DNA of 64,000 nt from the NCBI RefSeq assembly GCF_014905175.1, contig NC_057791.1, positions 5,456,001-5,520,000 on the forward strand, read 5' to 3'. A program made the position numbers and the translations under genes. The notes under the pieces are model-generated. The model was not told the origin of the DNA, made no database searches, and saw only the letters and a program-made list of their open reading frames with translations. How positions within the stretch are numbered: position 1 is the first letter of the stretch; each line of letters starts with the position of its first letter. Positions 25,137 to 35,995 of this stretch are shown here, piece after piece. Source of the stretch: Aphidius gifuensis (Eukaryota > Arthropoda > Insecta > Hymenoptera > Braconidae).

Positions 25137-25923
25137 TGTCACCAACAAACATTCATTTATTACTTAAAATATGATAAAAATAATGTAAATAATTTAGCTG
25201 CTATCACCAACTTTTACACTAAATAAAGAAAATATTCAATTACAACATAAGATTTTCATTTCAATTATAATTAATAATATTCACATAAAAATTGTATTGG
25301 AGTTGCTCCTTTTTTTTTCAATTTATACCTATGTTTTTTACAAAAATATTAAAAAGCAAATTAAACTTGACACATTTGTATTTATTTATTTAGATACCAA
25401 CCAGCTGATTTAAGAATGAAATATAGGTTGAATTTAAACATTAACTTTATGATATTGAATATTAAATATTACAATAAAATTACATATTATAAAAGTAACA
25501 ACAATGTGTATTGAAATAAACTTTTGTTTACAAATTAGATGTACTTGATTTTGTTGATAATAATGAGATGAGTTAATAGTATTTACAATTGTTCTCATTC
25601 ATCACTTGTCTAATATTGATAGTGTATTAATGCTAGTGCTATTATTTATGTTGAAGGCAACAAAATCAGTGTGGTTATCAGTAAAAGCATTTATACAATT
25701 TATTAAATTATGAACTAGAGTGTAACATGCATTACTAGTACTTTTAGGTGGATATAATATCATGTCAATTATGATATCCTTGTTTTAAAAAAGAAAAAAC
25801 GAACTGAAAAACAGTACAGTCATTGTTTAACAACTATTAATTACTGTTAAAATAATTTTTATTAACGGTCAATCAACTGCAGCCTATATAAACAGTGGCA
25901 GGAACCGATGAGTCATAACAAGT
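25137..25923. other. RPABC4 3' UTR and intergenic spacer
   Basis: AT-rich DNA with polyadenylation-like AATAAA motifs in the first 100 nt. Nothing coding was seen. A TATATAAA-like sequence (about 25885) lies roughly 35 nt upstream of the tRNA-Gly. Confidence 0.5.
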
Positions 25924-25995
25924 GCGATGGTGGTGTAATGGTCAGCATAGTTGCCTTCCAAGCAGTTGATCCGGGTTCGATTCCCGGCCATCGCA
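25924..25995 (+). tRNA. tRNA-Gly (anticodon TCC)
   Basis: A 72-nt cloverleaf. The acceptor stem GCGATGG pairs with CCATCGC and the discriminator base is A. The D arm carries TGGTGTAATGGTCAGCA, the anticodon loop CTTCCAA gives TCC (reads GGA), and the T arm is CCGGGTTCGATTCCCGG. A T-run follows within a few bases as a Pol III terminator. A TATA-like sequence about 35 nt upstream fits insect Pol III promoters. Confidence 0.97.
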
Positions 25996-26358
25996 CATTT
26001 TTTTTTGTCAAAAATTTTGAGCACTCAATTATAATACGATCATCTAATAATCTAAACAATTTATTTATTTATTTATTTATATACCCAACAGTAGTATAAA
26101 CCCATCAACAGGTTTGCGGAATAAAATTTTCTCACATTTATTACTGAAAATAAATTATTTACATTTGTGAAATTATGATAATTACATGTTATAAATTATT
26201 ATGTTAATTTAACAGTGCAAACTTTTATCTTGGAAAAAAAACACAAAAGATAATTTGTAAATAATTATTGATTGTTAATTTTTATAATAAATCGTAACTT
26301 AATATAACTTTAAAAATAATTATTAAATATTAATATCTAGTTTTGTTTTAAGTATCAT

Positions 26359-26673
26359 TTATTTTTTAACGGGTGGTCGAGATAAAACCATAGGCTGTGC
26401 AATTGCTCTTAAAGAAAAATTTGAACGTGAAATAACATCACCAATTGATGCAAGACCATCTGCAATCCACTTGAAAAGATTACTACTCTCGTTTGTATCA
26501 CTTTTCTCTGATCTCTTTGGATTTGCCTCGGTCAAGTTTTTTAACATGAATGGTGATTTTTTTTCGATGATATCTTCTTTTGATTCAACTTGAGTTGGTA
26601 ATGAAGATAAATTAATTGGCGCTCCAAAAATCATGTCAATCAAGACAAGGAAAATTAATATTCGCATCGACAT
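26359..26673 (-). CDS. Small secreted protein, unknown family
   Basis: A single-exon 104-aa frame. The chosen start (26673) gives a clear signal peptide, a hydrophobic core ILIFLVLIDMIFG at residues 5-17 followed by APIN, a plausible cleavage site. The mature part has three N-glycosylation sequons (NLT, NES, NFS), dibasic sites (KK, KR) and a likely amphipathic segment, NLFKWIADGLASIGDVI. It ends RPPVKK. An acceptor just upstream of the ATG (exon edge 26683) and a GTAAGT donor at 27006 suggest a 323-nt intron in the 5' UTR, which argues for a real gene. A propeptide, immune or other secreted peptide is possible; no family was recognised. Confidence 0.65.
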   Translation of the reverse strand: MSMRILIFLVLIDMIFGAPINLSSLPTQVESKEDIIEKKSPFMLKNLTEANPKRSEKSDTNESSNLFKWIADGLASIGDVISRSNFSLRAIAQPMVLSRPPVKK

Positions 26674-26683
26674 GGTAATTATT

Positions 26684-27769
26684 CTATAATACAAAATAAA
26701 TATGTTATTTTTAAAATAAAAAAAATATAAATTTTTCATAAATAATTGGAAATAATTAGAATAGTTTGTTGGCAACATTAAAAAGTAACAAATAATCATA
26801 TACATCATTATTTTATCTCAAATTTAAATTCAATTTCATTTTGGTATTTTTTTTTTAATTAAAAAAATCTAAAAAACGTTTAAATTGTTTCAAGAAACTT
26901 AATGCATTATTAAATTAATATTTTTAGTGAAAAAAAAAAAATTATAAATTAATTTAAAAATAGACAAATTAAAGTTGAAATATATTTTCAATTGGTTGAT
27001 ACTTACTTAGAGTATCAAGAAACAAAATTATCTAGTTGATGTAGGTAATGCTTATTTGACTTCTCTTTTTAAACTGACCCTTGATTATTAGATTTTTTTA
27101 TTTTTAAATACGCAAAACACGACACAACATATTATAACTATTAGAAGAAAAACCGGTCCTAAGACAAGTTTTTTTTTTTTATATTTTTATTTAGATGGTC
27201 TAGGTATTTAAATAATAAATATAAAAAAAATTTTAGAATACGGATGCATTCCTTGCAGGTGAATAGAAAAAATACAAAACTAACAATAAGTTGATGTAAT
27301 ATATTAGAATATGAAATAGGTTTAAATCACTATGAATTACTAAATTTTTAATGTATAATTATAAAACTATAATTTACATATTGTTTTTTTGAAATTTAAA
27401 ATTTTGGAGTCTTAATTCTAGGCAATTAACAGTCTATAAAAAATCGAATAAAATTATTTTTAATCTTTTGAAGAAGTATAGATCCGCTTGATAAGTAAAA
27501 TATAATTAATCTGTTTTTACAATCTAATTTATTATCGTTAATTGAAAAATAAATTTCAATAAAATGAATAAATATTTGTCTAATTTTGTTATTGGCATTG
27601 AACATCAGGAGTCATGGTGAATATCCTGGATTTTTTACATTTTTTAAAAGTAAATTAAAAGTATAAAAGTTTGAGATTGCATTTTCTTTGATTGAAAAAT
27701 AAATATAAAGTATATTCTTGAGTATTAAAGAGTGTCTGGTTTTGAAACAAATAGTAATTTAATGATCTG
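26684..27769. other. 5' UTR intron of the secreted-protein gene and AT-rich spacer
   Basis: 26684-27006 reads as a minus-strand 5' UTR intron (GTAAGT donor, TTATAG acceptor). A leader exon would lie at about 27007-27060 and the promoter just above it. From there to 27769 no gene or repeat was recognised. Confidence 0.4.
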
Positions 27770-28130
27770 AGTCGAGATTGGACTCATATGTGTCTTGTGG
27801 AGACCCGTTTTCATCAGCAGTCGTGGCCGAGTGGTTAAGGCGTCTGACTAGAAATCAGATTCCCTCTGGGAGCGTAGGTTCGAGTCCTACCGACTGCGAA
27901 TTTTTTTTTGGGTTTTTTTCTTATTTTTTGGAAAATTTGGGTTATTAAATATATCAAGACAATAAATATTAGTATAATAAAACTATCACATTTACAATTC
28001 TATTGAAATTTTATACTTTTTTTTTTTTACTTTTATGATATCATTCGTTATTAAGAGATTTAAAAATTATAAAATCTACTTTTTTCTTTGCGTATTATAA
28101 GCTGTATTAAAAATGAAACATATTATTGAA
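27770..28130 (+). repeat. tRNA-Ser locus, copy 2 of an inverted duplication
   Basis: This segment is the reverse-complement counterpart of 12540-13070. The tRNA is identical, its 5' flank (GAGATTGGACTCATATG region) is recognisably similar, and about 120 nt 3' of the tRNA match almost base for base. After a deletion of about 130 bp relative to copy 1, the match resumes at ATATCATTCGTTATTAA and runs to about 28125. Confidence 0.85.
27817..27898 (+). tRNA. tRNA-Ser (anticodon AGA)
   Basis: An 82-nt type II serine tRNA. The acceptor stem GCAGTCG pairs with CGACTGC, the discriminator base is G, the anticodon loop is CTAGAAA, and there is a long variable arm and a GGTTCGAGTCC T arm. A T-run at 27901 is the terminator. 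Same sequence as the minus-strand gene at 12938-13019. Confidence 0.97.
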
Positions 28131-28368
28131 AGAAATGATTCTGATTTTGATATTTACTTAAAATTGTATAAAGTAGTATCTCAACAAAATTAAAAGAACA
28201 AAATTTTCTTCCTCAAAAAAAGTGTCAAGTATTCGAAATTGTCACTATAGTTTTTCCAAAATAAAATTTCAATATTAGGTATAGATATACATATGTATAT
28301 TTTCCATCAAGTGCGGTCAAGTAGAAAATTTAAATTTTTAATAGTTCTAAGTAGTTTTAATAGTTTTA

Positions 28369-28489
28369 TGCGGAGAAAATCGGAGTAAAGCGGAGTAATG
28401 CGTAGCAAATGGGAGAAATATCGGAGAAAAACGGAAACATATCGGAGAAAAATCGAAGAAAATCGGAGAAATCATCTTCACCGGGGTTG
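28369..28489. mobile_element. CTCCG-rich foldback element, copy 1 (one arm)
   Basis: A run of CGGAGAAAAATCGGAG-type motifs ends in CACCGGGGTT, a variant of the CACCAGGGTT terminus of the family. Only one orientation of the arm is present, so this copy is truncated or one-sided. Short open frames here come from the repeat and are not genes. Confidence 0.65.
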
Positions 28490-28743
28490 AAGAAGATGAT
28501 ACACAAAGACTTGTGTATGCAAGAAGTTTGGTACTTGAAACTGGTAATAAAGTACAAATTGTTGGAAGAAAATAGGTGGAGATGTTACATGACATGATTT
28601 ATCTGAAATAATTTGTTTTTATTTAATACTTGAACAAATGTTCTTAAAAAAAAAAATACAAAATAGAAGTTTTAACAATATTTTATAAATTTATGAAAAA
28701 TGAGATTATAACATATTAACAAGTTTTTATGAGATCAACTCAA

Positions 28744-29263
28744 CTATGTAACATTATTCATTTTACCAGTGCCATTCTATAAATAATACACAAACATTAA
28801 TAATATATGTATACTATAAATTAAAATTAAATGTGATTAATAAATAACTTACAATTTTTGTTTTTATCATTTTTTCAATCATCTGGTTGAAAGGGTCCAA
28901 TAAAAGTATTGTTAACTTTGTATTTATATTTTGACATGAAAAACATTCCACTTTTTTTTTTTCACAGTCTTGTGGTTCATCTCCACCATGATAACTAAAA
29001 ATATTTTAAGTCAATATTTTTTTTTTTTTTTTCTCACCTTGATATTTTTTTCATGTTAATGTTCCTCCGGTGTACATGACACCTCCAATGAAACCAACAA
29101 TTGTGCCAAACTTAATGTAATTACTTATTAATACTCCTTGAAGCGTTGTTTGTTTGATGATTGCATCAAGTTCATCTTGCTTGAAACCAAAGCCCGCCAT
29201 ATTTTTTCGAGAATCTTGTATAGCCGAAGGCAATGTGGAAGTGGCGGAAGGCTGAACTAACAT
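28744..29263 (-). CDS. Small one-pass membrane protein with ambiguous 3' splicing
   Basis: The first exon opens at 29263 (or at a second ATG, 29200, with strong context AATATGGCG) and encodes a hydrophilic start, GFGFKQDELDAIIKQ, and one hydrophobic segment, ISNYIKFGTIVGFIGGVMY. Unspliced it ends at TGA 29051 (70 aa). Downstream, 28994-28853 is a stop-free exon that joins 28776-28744 in phase through a 76-nt intron. Two donors could reach it. AT|GTACAC (exon edge 29076, 81-nt intron of normal size) extends the protein to about 120 aa. AAG|GTGAGA (exon edge 29038, only 43 nt) leaves the stop in place and opens a second 63-aa frame at 29054. Family and location unknown; a mitochondrial or ER membrane protein is possible. 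Confidence 0.6.
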
Positions 29264-29389
29264 GATTAATTTTTTAATAAAAACAATTTGATATTAATAA
29301 ATTGCTTTTATTTTTAACCATAAAAGTTCAACTTTATTGTTATAAATTTATTGTTATAATTAATGATTAGAGTATTAAACACAAATGTA

Positions 29390-29720
29390 CTTGTGAGTTG
29401 TGGGCCTTGTATGGCCCTTGCCAGTAGTTCGACTAGTATCTGGATGAATATACATCTTAAAAATACGGCCATAAATCCCTTTTGCTCTTCGAGGCTACCC
29501 TAAAAAACCAACTACTTTTCTGCTCATGACAATATATCTCAAGTACTGTAACTGTCATTTGTTTGATATGACGGCGTCTGTTGTACTTATACGTTTTGTT
29601 AAAAACGTTTCGTCAACTTCGACCGTCAAACCAGCACCCCCGACTTGAAGATCACTGTTTGATATGATTACTTCAGCTATTTCTCTCCAATAGCTGTAGT
29701 AATCAACAGTTGTACCACAA
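29390..29720 (-). pseudogene. Broken Merlin/ISXO2-like DDE transposase fragment
   Basis: The minus-strand translation reads GCGTTVDYYSYWREIAEVI, then GGAGLTVEVDETF, the pattern of the ISXO2/IS1016-type transposase domain used by Merlin DNA transposons, including the first catalytic Asp in VEVDE. A frameshift after LTKR moves the continuation to another frame, recognisable as KYNRRRHIKQ, VTVLEIYCHEQK and KSKRDLWPYF, followed by stops. The N-terminal part is interrupted exactly where foldback copy 2 begins. It cannot make a full transposase. Confidence 0.6.
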
Positions 29721-30080
29721 CCCTGGTAGAAATAATTTCTCCGGAAATCTCCGGAATGGCTCCGGATTATTCCGGAATTGGCTATCACTTTGAAAAAACA
29801 TGAAGAAATTCGTAACATTCTAATAATACTCGAGTTATTTCGGTATCATTATTAGGTAAAATGAAAGATAATAAACGAATAAAACATTTTCGTCAAAAAT
29901 TTAATATTTTTGTATAAAAAAACTGATGAATATTACGAATAATACACGTTTTAAGCTGTCAAGAATTTTAATGGGCAAATTTCGGAGCAATACGGAGTGA
30001 ATCCGGAATTTAACGGAGTTTTACGGAGTGATTCCGGAATTTTACGGAGGATTTCCGGAGAAATTATTTTCACCAGGGAA
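29719..30080. mobile_element. CTCCGG foldback MITE, copy 2 (both ends present)
   Basis: The left end CCCTGGTAGAAATAATTTC and the right end GAAATTATTTTCACCAGGG are inverted repeats. Clusters of CCGGA (left) and TCCGG/CGGAG (right) motifs lie inside them, so the whole element can fold back. It is about 358 bp and has no coding capacity. It sits inside the transposase remnant at 29.4-29.7 kb. Target-site duplication is not clear. Confidence 0.75.
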
Positions 30081-33000
30081 CTTAATCCGAAAGTATCGTG
30101 GGATAATTTCCTACGATGATTTCGTAAATGTTCTCTAGTCTTCATGGATCCATTTATCAATTTGTAATCATTATTATTATTGTTTTTTTTTTTTACTATC
30201 TGTGAAGTGGTCAACCTCCTACTGACTTGCTTCAAGTGACAAAAAAGAAATCTACAGTTTCGTGGTCAAAACTCGGTTTACTGATTGCTGAATCAGCAGT
30301 ATCCTACATTTTCAATGGTACAAATAATAAATATAAATACAGTATAATTATGTTTTTTTTTTGCTAAAGAGAATATAAAAGTCTAATGTATTTGCAGCTG
30401 ACTTGTTATACGCTTAGATACTTATGTAATGTTTTAACTCTTATCAAATTTATAAAAAAAAAAAATGCATCTCTATATTATCAAGAAATTGTTACAATGC
30501 CAAATGAAATATGATCATTGAATTACTGTTTTTTTTTTTTTTTCAGTGGTTTCAAGTATTCTGTTTTTAATTTATTTTTCGTTTTTATTCGATCAAAATT
30601 TCTAGAAATTAATCCAAGCTGAAAAAATATATTCCATTCAATTGAGCAGTCAACCAGATATTTCTATTAATAAAAAACATAGTACAATGCATCTGAGAAT
30701 AATTCTGAGAAAATGGAATATTTAACAAGATATATATATATAGCAGAAGAATCACTTTATACTTTTGATTGGCTTTTTTTTTTTTGTGGCCTTACAATTG
30801 AAGGTTTTTGACGATTTCCTATATGTTTCATTGTGTTGAAGCTTAGTAGATTTTCGTTATCATTTTATTCAAGCACCCACTTGTATGAATAAAAAATATT
30901 TTAAATTGCTTCATGTCATATTCATGGCTATAAACAATTTTAATTCTATAAAATAAACTCATTTATTGCATCACAATATTTTTATATAACATTGTATACA
31001 ACAAAATTCAATTTAAATTTAAAATTTTTTGATAGAAAAAAATCTTCCATCAAGATTGATTTGTGAAAAATCTCAATAAGATTAACAAAATAAAATAAAA
31101 AAATGTATAGTCTTTTTAGAAATTATATTTATATTGAAAAAAAAAGAAATTTGTAAAATTTCTACATAAATTTGTTTTCTTTATCTTGATTGTCGTCCAT
31201 TGACCTATAATTTTGTTTGATTAATTTAACCGGAATAGATGATAATAAAATATGCAATGTGTCATTGATAAAAAATAAAAAAAAAATAATAATCATCACG
31301 TGTACATTTATATGTAGATCATTAAACTGCACGTGTATTATTTTTCCTATCATAAACAATTATTCTCTTTAAATAAAATTACACAATGGAATTTTTTTTT
31401 CATTATTATTGACACGGATATTAATGGACGTTGTATACTTAAGATTATTTTACGGAAAAAACCACGTATCATTTATTATTTTCTATATGTTATAAAAGTA
31501 ATTTATCCTCATAAAATAAATCATTTAAATAAGTTAATAAATTACTAATTTTTATGACAAAAAAAAACAACAAATAACAATAAAAAAAAATAAAAATCTT
31601 ATCAATTTTCTGGTACCAATTAAAGTCTATTAATAAATTGATATTTATTTGTTAATTGAAAATTAAATTCTTCACATTTAATTATTTAAATTAACGGTTT
31701 AAAAAAATTTAAACATTTACAGATATTGGGTAGCCAACAGGCTGAATAAACATTGTCATGGACAAATGACACCGTTTCATATCAAGCATAATTAATATTC
31801 AGAATTGTAAAAAAAAAAAATTGAGGATATTTTTAATCGTTATCAAATTAAAAATATCATGAATAATCGTATTTTTAAAAAACATTTATATTATCAGTGT
31901 GTAAATTGACGCAAAGATTTTTCACTTACATATATACAAATAATAGAGAGTCATTATTTTTTTTTGTAAATACAATGGAATTTGTCTTATCTGTGTTTGG
32001 CCTCTGGCAGAATGGAAAATATCCTCATCTTATCTATCAATATTTTATGAATACATATATGTATTTGTTTTTTAAACTCTTTATTTATCGAAAACATTGA
32101 AAAATATGATTTGCCAAATGTTTGATAATTTGATTGCAAAATAATCATTGTTATATTATAAATAAATATTCAAGATAAAATAAATAAATAAATAAATGCT
32201 ACTGTATATATTACTTTTTATTATCAAGATGATAATAATAATTTTTTTTTTATTTTTAAATTGTTTGATAGTATATGTACTTAAAAATTTCTTTTATAAA
32301 ATTTTGTCTTTTATGTGTTACAGTATATTAAAAAAGTTTATAATTTATTATGAATATAAAAATATCTTTTATTTATTTAGGTATATCATGAATAATTTTT
32401 TAATAAAACTGTAAATTTTTATACCTTGAAGAAATAAAAATAAGAAAATTATATATTAATTTTAAATATTTTTTTTTCTTTGTCTCGTTCATCTGAATTT
32501 TTTCGACAATTAAATCAGATATATAGTTGAAAGTTATTATATTTATTTGAGCATGATTTCGATATAAACAAATAAAAAAATATTTGAAAAAATTCGCTTC
32601 GTTGGGTAATTTACAAATCAATGTAAAATATTCTACTGAAATGAAATATGGAAAATAAAAAAAAATTCAACATCGAGGGATATGCAATTATATTTGTGTT
32701 GAATCTGGAATCTGGATAAAATTTTTTTCATATGCATGTAGCCTTAATAACTTCATATAGATTATAATTGATTAACAAATTAAAATGCTCTTGGAAATAT
32801 TAAATACAGAGTGTTTATATTTTTTTAAAATAAAATAAATAAATAAAATTATATGATGGAAATATTTTTAAATGAATTCGTTATATATTTTTATTAGAAA
32901 ATTAATTAATTTAAAAAAAACTTTACTTTGGTATCTTGTCTATATGAGAATAATATTTATTATTAATTTATTATAATTAATTAAATTATTATTATTCTTG

Positions 33001-33719
33001 CGGATAAAAAACGTCGAAAAAATTGTAAAAAAAAAAACCAAAAAAACAATTAATTATATTACTTGGAATTTCTTTTTGACAATATGAGTAAAAAAAAATG
33101 TAATTTATTTGATTGTACTTTATTTAAGTTAGCTTTATTAATTTAAATTGAATAATTATTGTATCGAATAATTTATACAAGTCTGGAAGTGAAAGAATGA
33201 CTTCTTTGTGCAATTATTTTAATATAAGAAATTGCATTTATTAAATATCAAATTTACCAATCGTGATTAATTATTTCTACAAAGATAAAAATTTATTTAT
33301 TATTTATTTGTTATTGAAAAGCTATTTTAGTTAATCATTTTAACGAGACAATAAATCCAACACTCGTATGATTTTTTTATAATGTTAAAAATGAAAAAGA
33401 AAAAAAAACAATTACAAATTTAAATATCAAGTTAAATTGATATACAAAAATTAAATACTAATTTTTTTGTTGTCTTTAAATTTATATTAATAAAAATTTA
33501 AATATATATTTATTAATTGAATGGCAATTTTCAGTACTGTTTTTTAAATTCTTTTTATCATTTAAAAAATGAGATAATTAATTTTACTTAGCTGGGTATT
33601 TTGTAATAAATTTTTTTAAAATTAACTTATGAATTTAACAAGTGTATAGTTAAGTGTTTATTGATCTAGGAATTCCATTGAAAAGGATAAGGACATTGAT
33701 GTTTTCAAAAGAAGATATT
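30081..33719. other. AT-rich gene-free region
   Basis: No supported gene. Two CACGTG hexamers lie 33 nt apart at 31297-31302 and 31330-31335. Short frames, for example at 31.9-32.4 kb, are low-complexity Phe/Ile/Tyr/Lys-rich and not credible as proteins. Confidence 0.45.
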
Positions 33720-33801
33720 GCAGTCGTGGCCGAGTGGTTAAGGCGTCTGACTCGAAATCAGATTCCCTCTGGGAGCGTAGGTTCGAATCCTACCGGCTGC
33801 G
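33720..33801 (+). tRNA. tRNA-Ser (anticodon CGA)
   Basis: An 82-nt serine tRNA with acceptor GCAGTCG pairing to CGGCTGC (one G-U pair), discriminator G, anticodon loop CTCGAAA (CGA, reads TCG), a long variable arm and a GGTTCGAATCC T arm. It differs from the two AGA genes mainly at the anticodon and acceptor 3' strand. Its flanks do not match theirs, so it is not part of the recent duplication. A T-run follows. Confidence 0.97.
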
Positions 33802-35480
33802 ATTTTTCTTTTGCATTTTTGCAAAATAATTGTTAAATAAATTTAAGAATAAATACCAATCATTTTATCCGTGTACATTTAAATTTTGTTATTTCTTCAA
33901 AGGCTTTTAATTCTCCATATTATTTTAATTTGTTTATAAAACTTTCTTTAAAAAAACATAAAAACAAACTCAAAGATAAGTAAACTCTTATCTTATAAAT
34001 ATTTTTTATCTGTCAAAATTTTTATCGTACTAATTAAAAGAGTCCATAAAAAAATTTATAATCTCAAAATTTATCATTATTTCTTTCAAAATATATTATT
34101 CGATTTATTTATTTAAAGAAATATTATATTTTTATTTTAAATAACTAAAATAAAATTTATATAACAAGATGTTCTTTTAGTATTTTTTTTAGCTCTATAT
34201 AAAATTGAGTACATTCGTAAAAATAAAATAAAAAAAAATAATCGATTAAGAGCATTCCAAGTCAATCGAAAAACTGACCAAGTAGAAATTTTTATTTTTT
34301 TCTCCATCGTATTTGATGTTGATGGACTTTTTTTTTTTTTTTTTAGAAATAACAACAAAAGACAACGAGAGAGTATTTTTTAGTTTTGAAACAATGAGTG
34401 TACAAGTTTTCGAACATGACCAGTTTATTTTCCCCAGTTAAAATCAATACTATATTGCAGCTTTGTTCTAAGGTGTCCATATGCTCGTACAATCACATAT
34501 ATATATATCTTTTAAACTTAAATTCCAAATTATCCAGATGATCGTAAATCTTTTAAAGTCAAAGACTGTGAACAAGTAATTTTTTATTGCTTCAAAGTAA
34601 CATATATTAAGATAATAAAAACTTTTAAAATAGTTTTTAATTTATTTTAATTATAAATTTAAAACGAAAACCAATATAACAATTAAAATTATTATTTATT
34701 GTTTAACGTTTTATAGATAAATAAAATTTACAAGTAAAATAATTTTTTTTTTCTATCTTTTCAAATTAAAATGACTAATTGTTAAATATAAACATTGAAA
34801 AAAGCATCATCATCATCGTATGATAATCGTAGTAATTGCATTATCAATACACGTGTTTTTAAAGTTAATTAGACACGTGTAAAAAATGTGTAAATTAAAA
34901 TAAAGAACGAGCCTCTTTCACGTGATAATCAATACAATGATCTTTGTTTAACTGATAAAAGTATTATTTATCAATTTTAAATACTTGCAAATGTTTAATT
35001 ATTGCAAAATATATATCAAGACTTTTTTTAAAAATAATGACAAATAATAAAAATAATAAACACAGATAAAATTTATAATTTATTCATTAAAATTTCTTAA
35101 TAAACAAAATATAAAAAAATGGTAAAATAAAATTAATGGAAAATTTGTAAAAAAAAAAACATTCATTCAGTTTATTTTTTTTTTTTTCAACAATGTTAAT
35201 AAATATTTGAACCTAAGAATAAATATTTTGACCTTTGGTAAATTGAAGGAGGTGATAAATAATTGTGCAATTTATTGCCGGATATTGAGGGATTATAATA
35301 AGGTTGACAAATAAGTTTAAATTATTTAAAAAAAAAAATAATAACCTTATCAATATGACGCCAGTAAAACCTTCTGAAACAACAATGTTATTGGTATATA
35401 CATGTGTAATGGCATAATCATTTTTTTTTTTTTTTTTTAATATTAATAATTTTTTTCTATGTACATATAATCAAGTAATG
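33802..35480. other. AT-rich spacer with an E-box cluster
   Basis: No gene was recognised. Three CACGTG hexamers lie within 75 nt at 34850-34855, 34874-34879 and 34919-34924, about 640 nt upstream of the phospho-lyase promoter. They may be distal regulatory sites for that gene; this is inferred from position. Confidence 0.4.
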
Positions 35481-35612
35481 CGCGCGCATATCCCCGTTTT
35501 TTCCCGCCAACTCGCGGATGCTATATATGACGTCATGATAGTAGGTCGGGGCACTCAGCCAACAGCTCAAATCAGTAACTGAGGAAATTTTTTCAGCTCT
35601 TATTTTTAATAC
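35481..35612 (+). promoter_or_regulatory. Core promoter and leader exon of the phospho-lyase gene
   Basis: A GC-richer island in AT-rich DNA holds GCGCGCGC, a TATA box (CTATATATG, 35521-35529) overlapping a perfect cAMP-response palindrome TGACGTCA (35528-35535), and an initiator-like TCAGCC (35555-35560) about 30 nt below the TATA. The leader exon ends at 35612 with a GTAAG donor and splices to about 35982, 14 nt before the start codon. The CRE suggests CREB/ATF control. Confidence 0.75.
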
Positions 35613-35995
35613 GTAAGAAATTAATTTCATATTTATTAATAATTTTTATCCCTTTAAAAAAACAATTTTATTTCGTTGCAGTTTCAACTCATTTATAATT
35701 TTTTAAATTAATTTATTGTTAAGTATTAATATCTATTGTCTAGATTTTATTATTTCATTGTTAATAAATTATAAAATTATATATTTTGATAACTTCAATT
35801 TTAATTAACATTCAATAGATTATTGTAATTTAAAAAAAAGAATTAAAACAATTTTTAAAGTTAAATAATTTAGCTTATTTTTGGTGGTATTTAAATTTAA
35901 TTTTATTATTATTTAAATTTTATTTATTTATTTGTTTGTTAATAATAATAATAGTAATAATTTTTTAAATATTTTTCATAGAAATAATTGCAAAA

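Noticed and set aside
28347..28597. Overlapping frames of 60-80 codons on both strands
   Set aside because: They are produced by the repeated CGGAGAAAA motifs of a foldback element.
29555..30235. Two minus-strand frames as separate genes
   Set aside because: One is a frameshifted transposase fragment, the other runs through the foldback element; neither is a complete gene.
31897..32621. Several Phe/Tyr/Ile/Lys-rich frames
   Set aside because: Low-complexity AT-rich frames without coding features or homology that I recognise.
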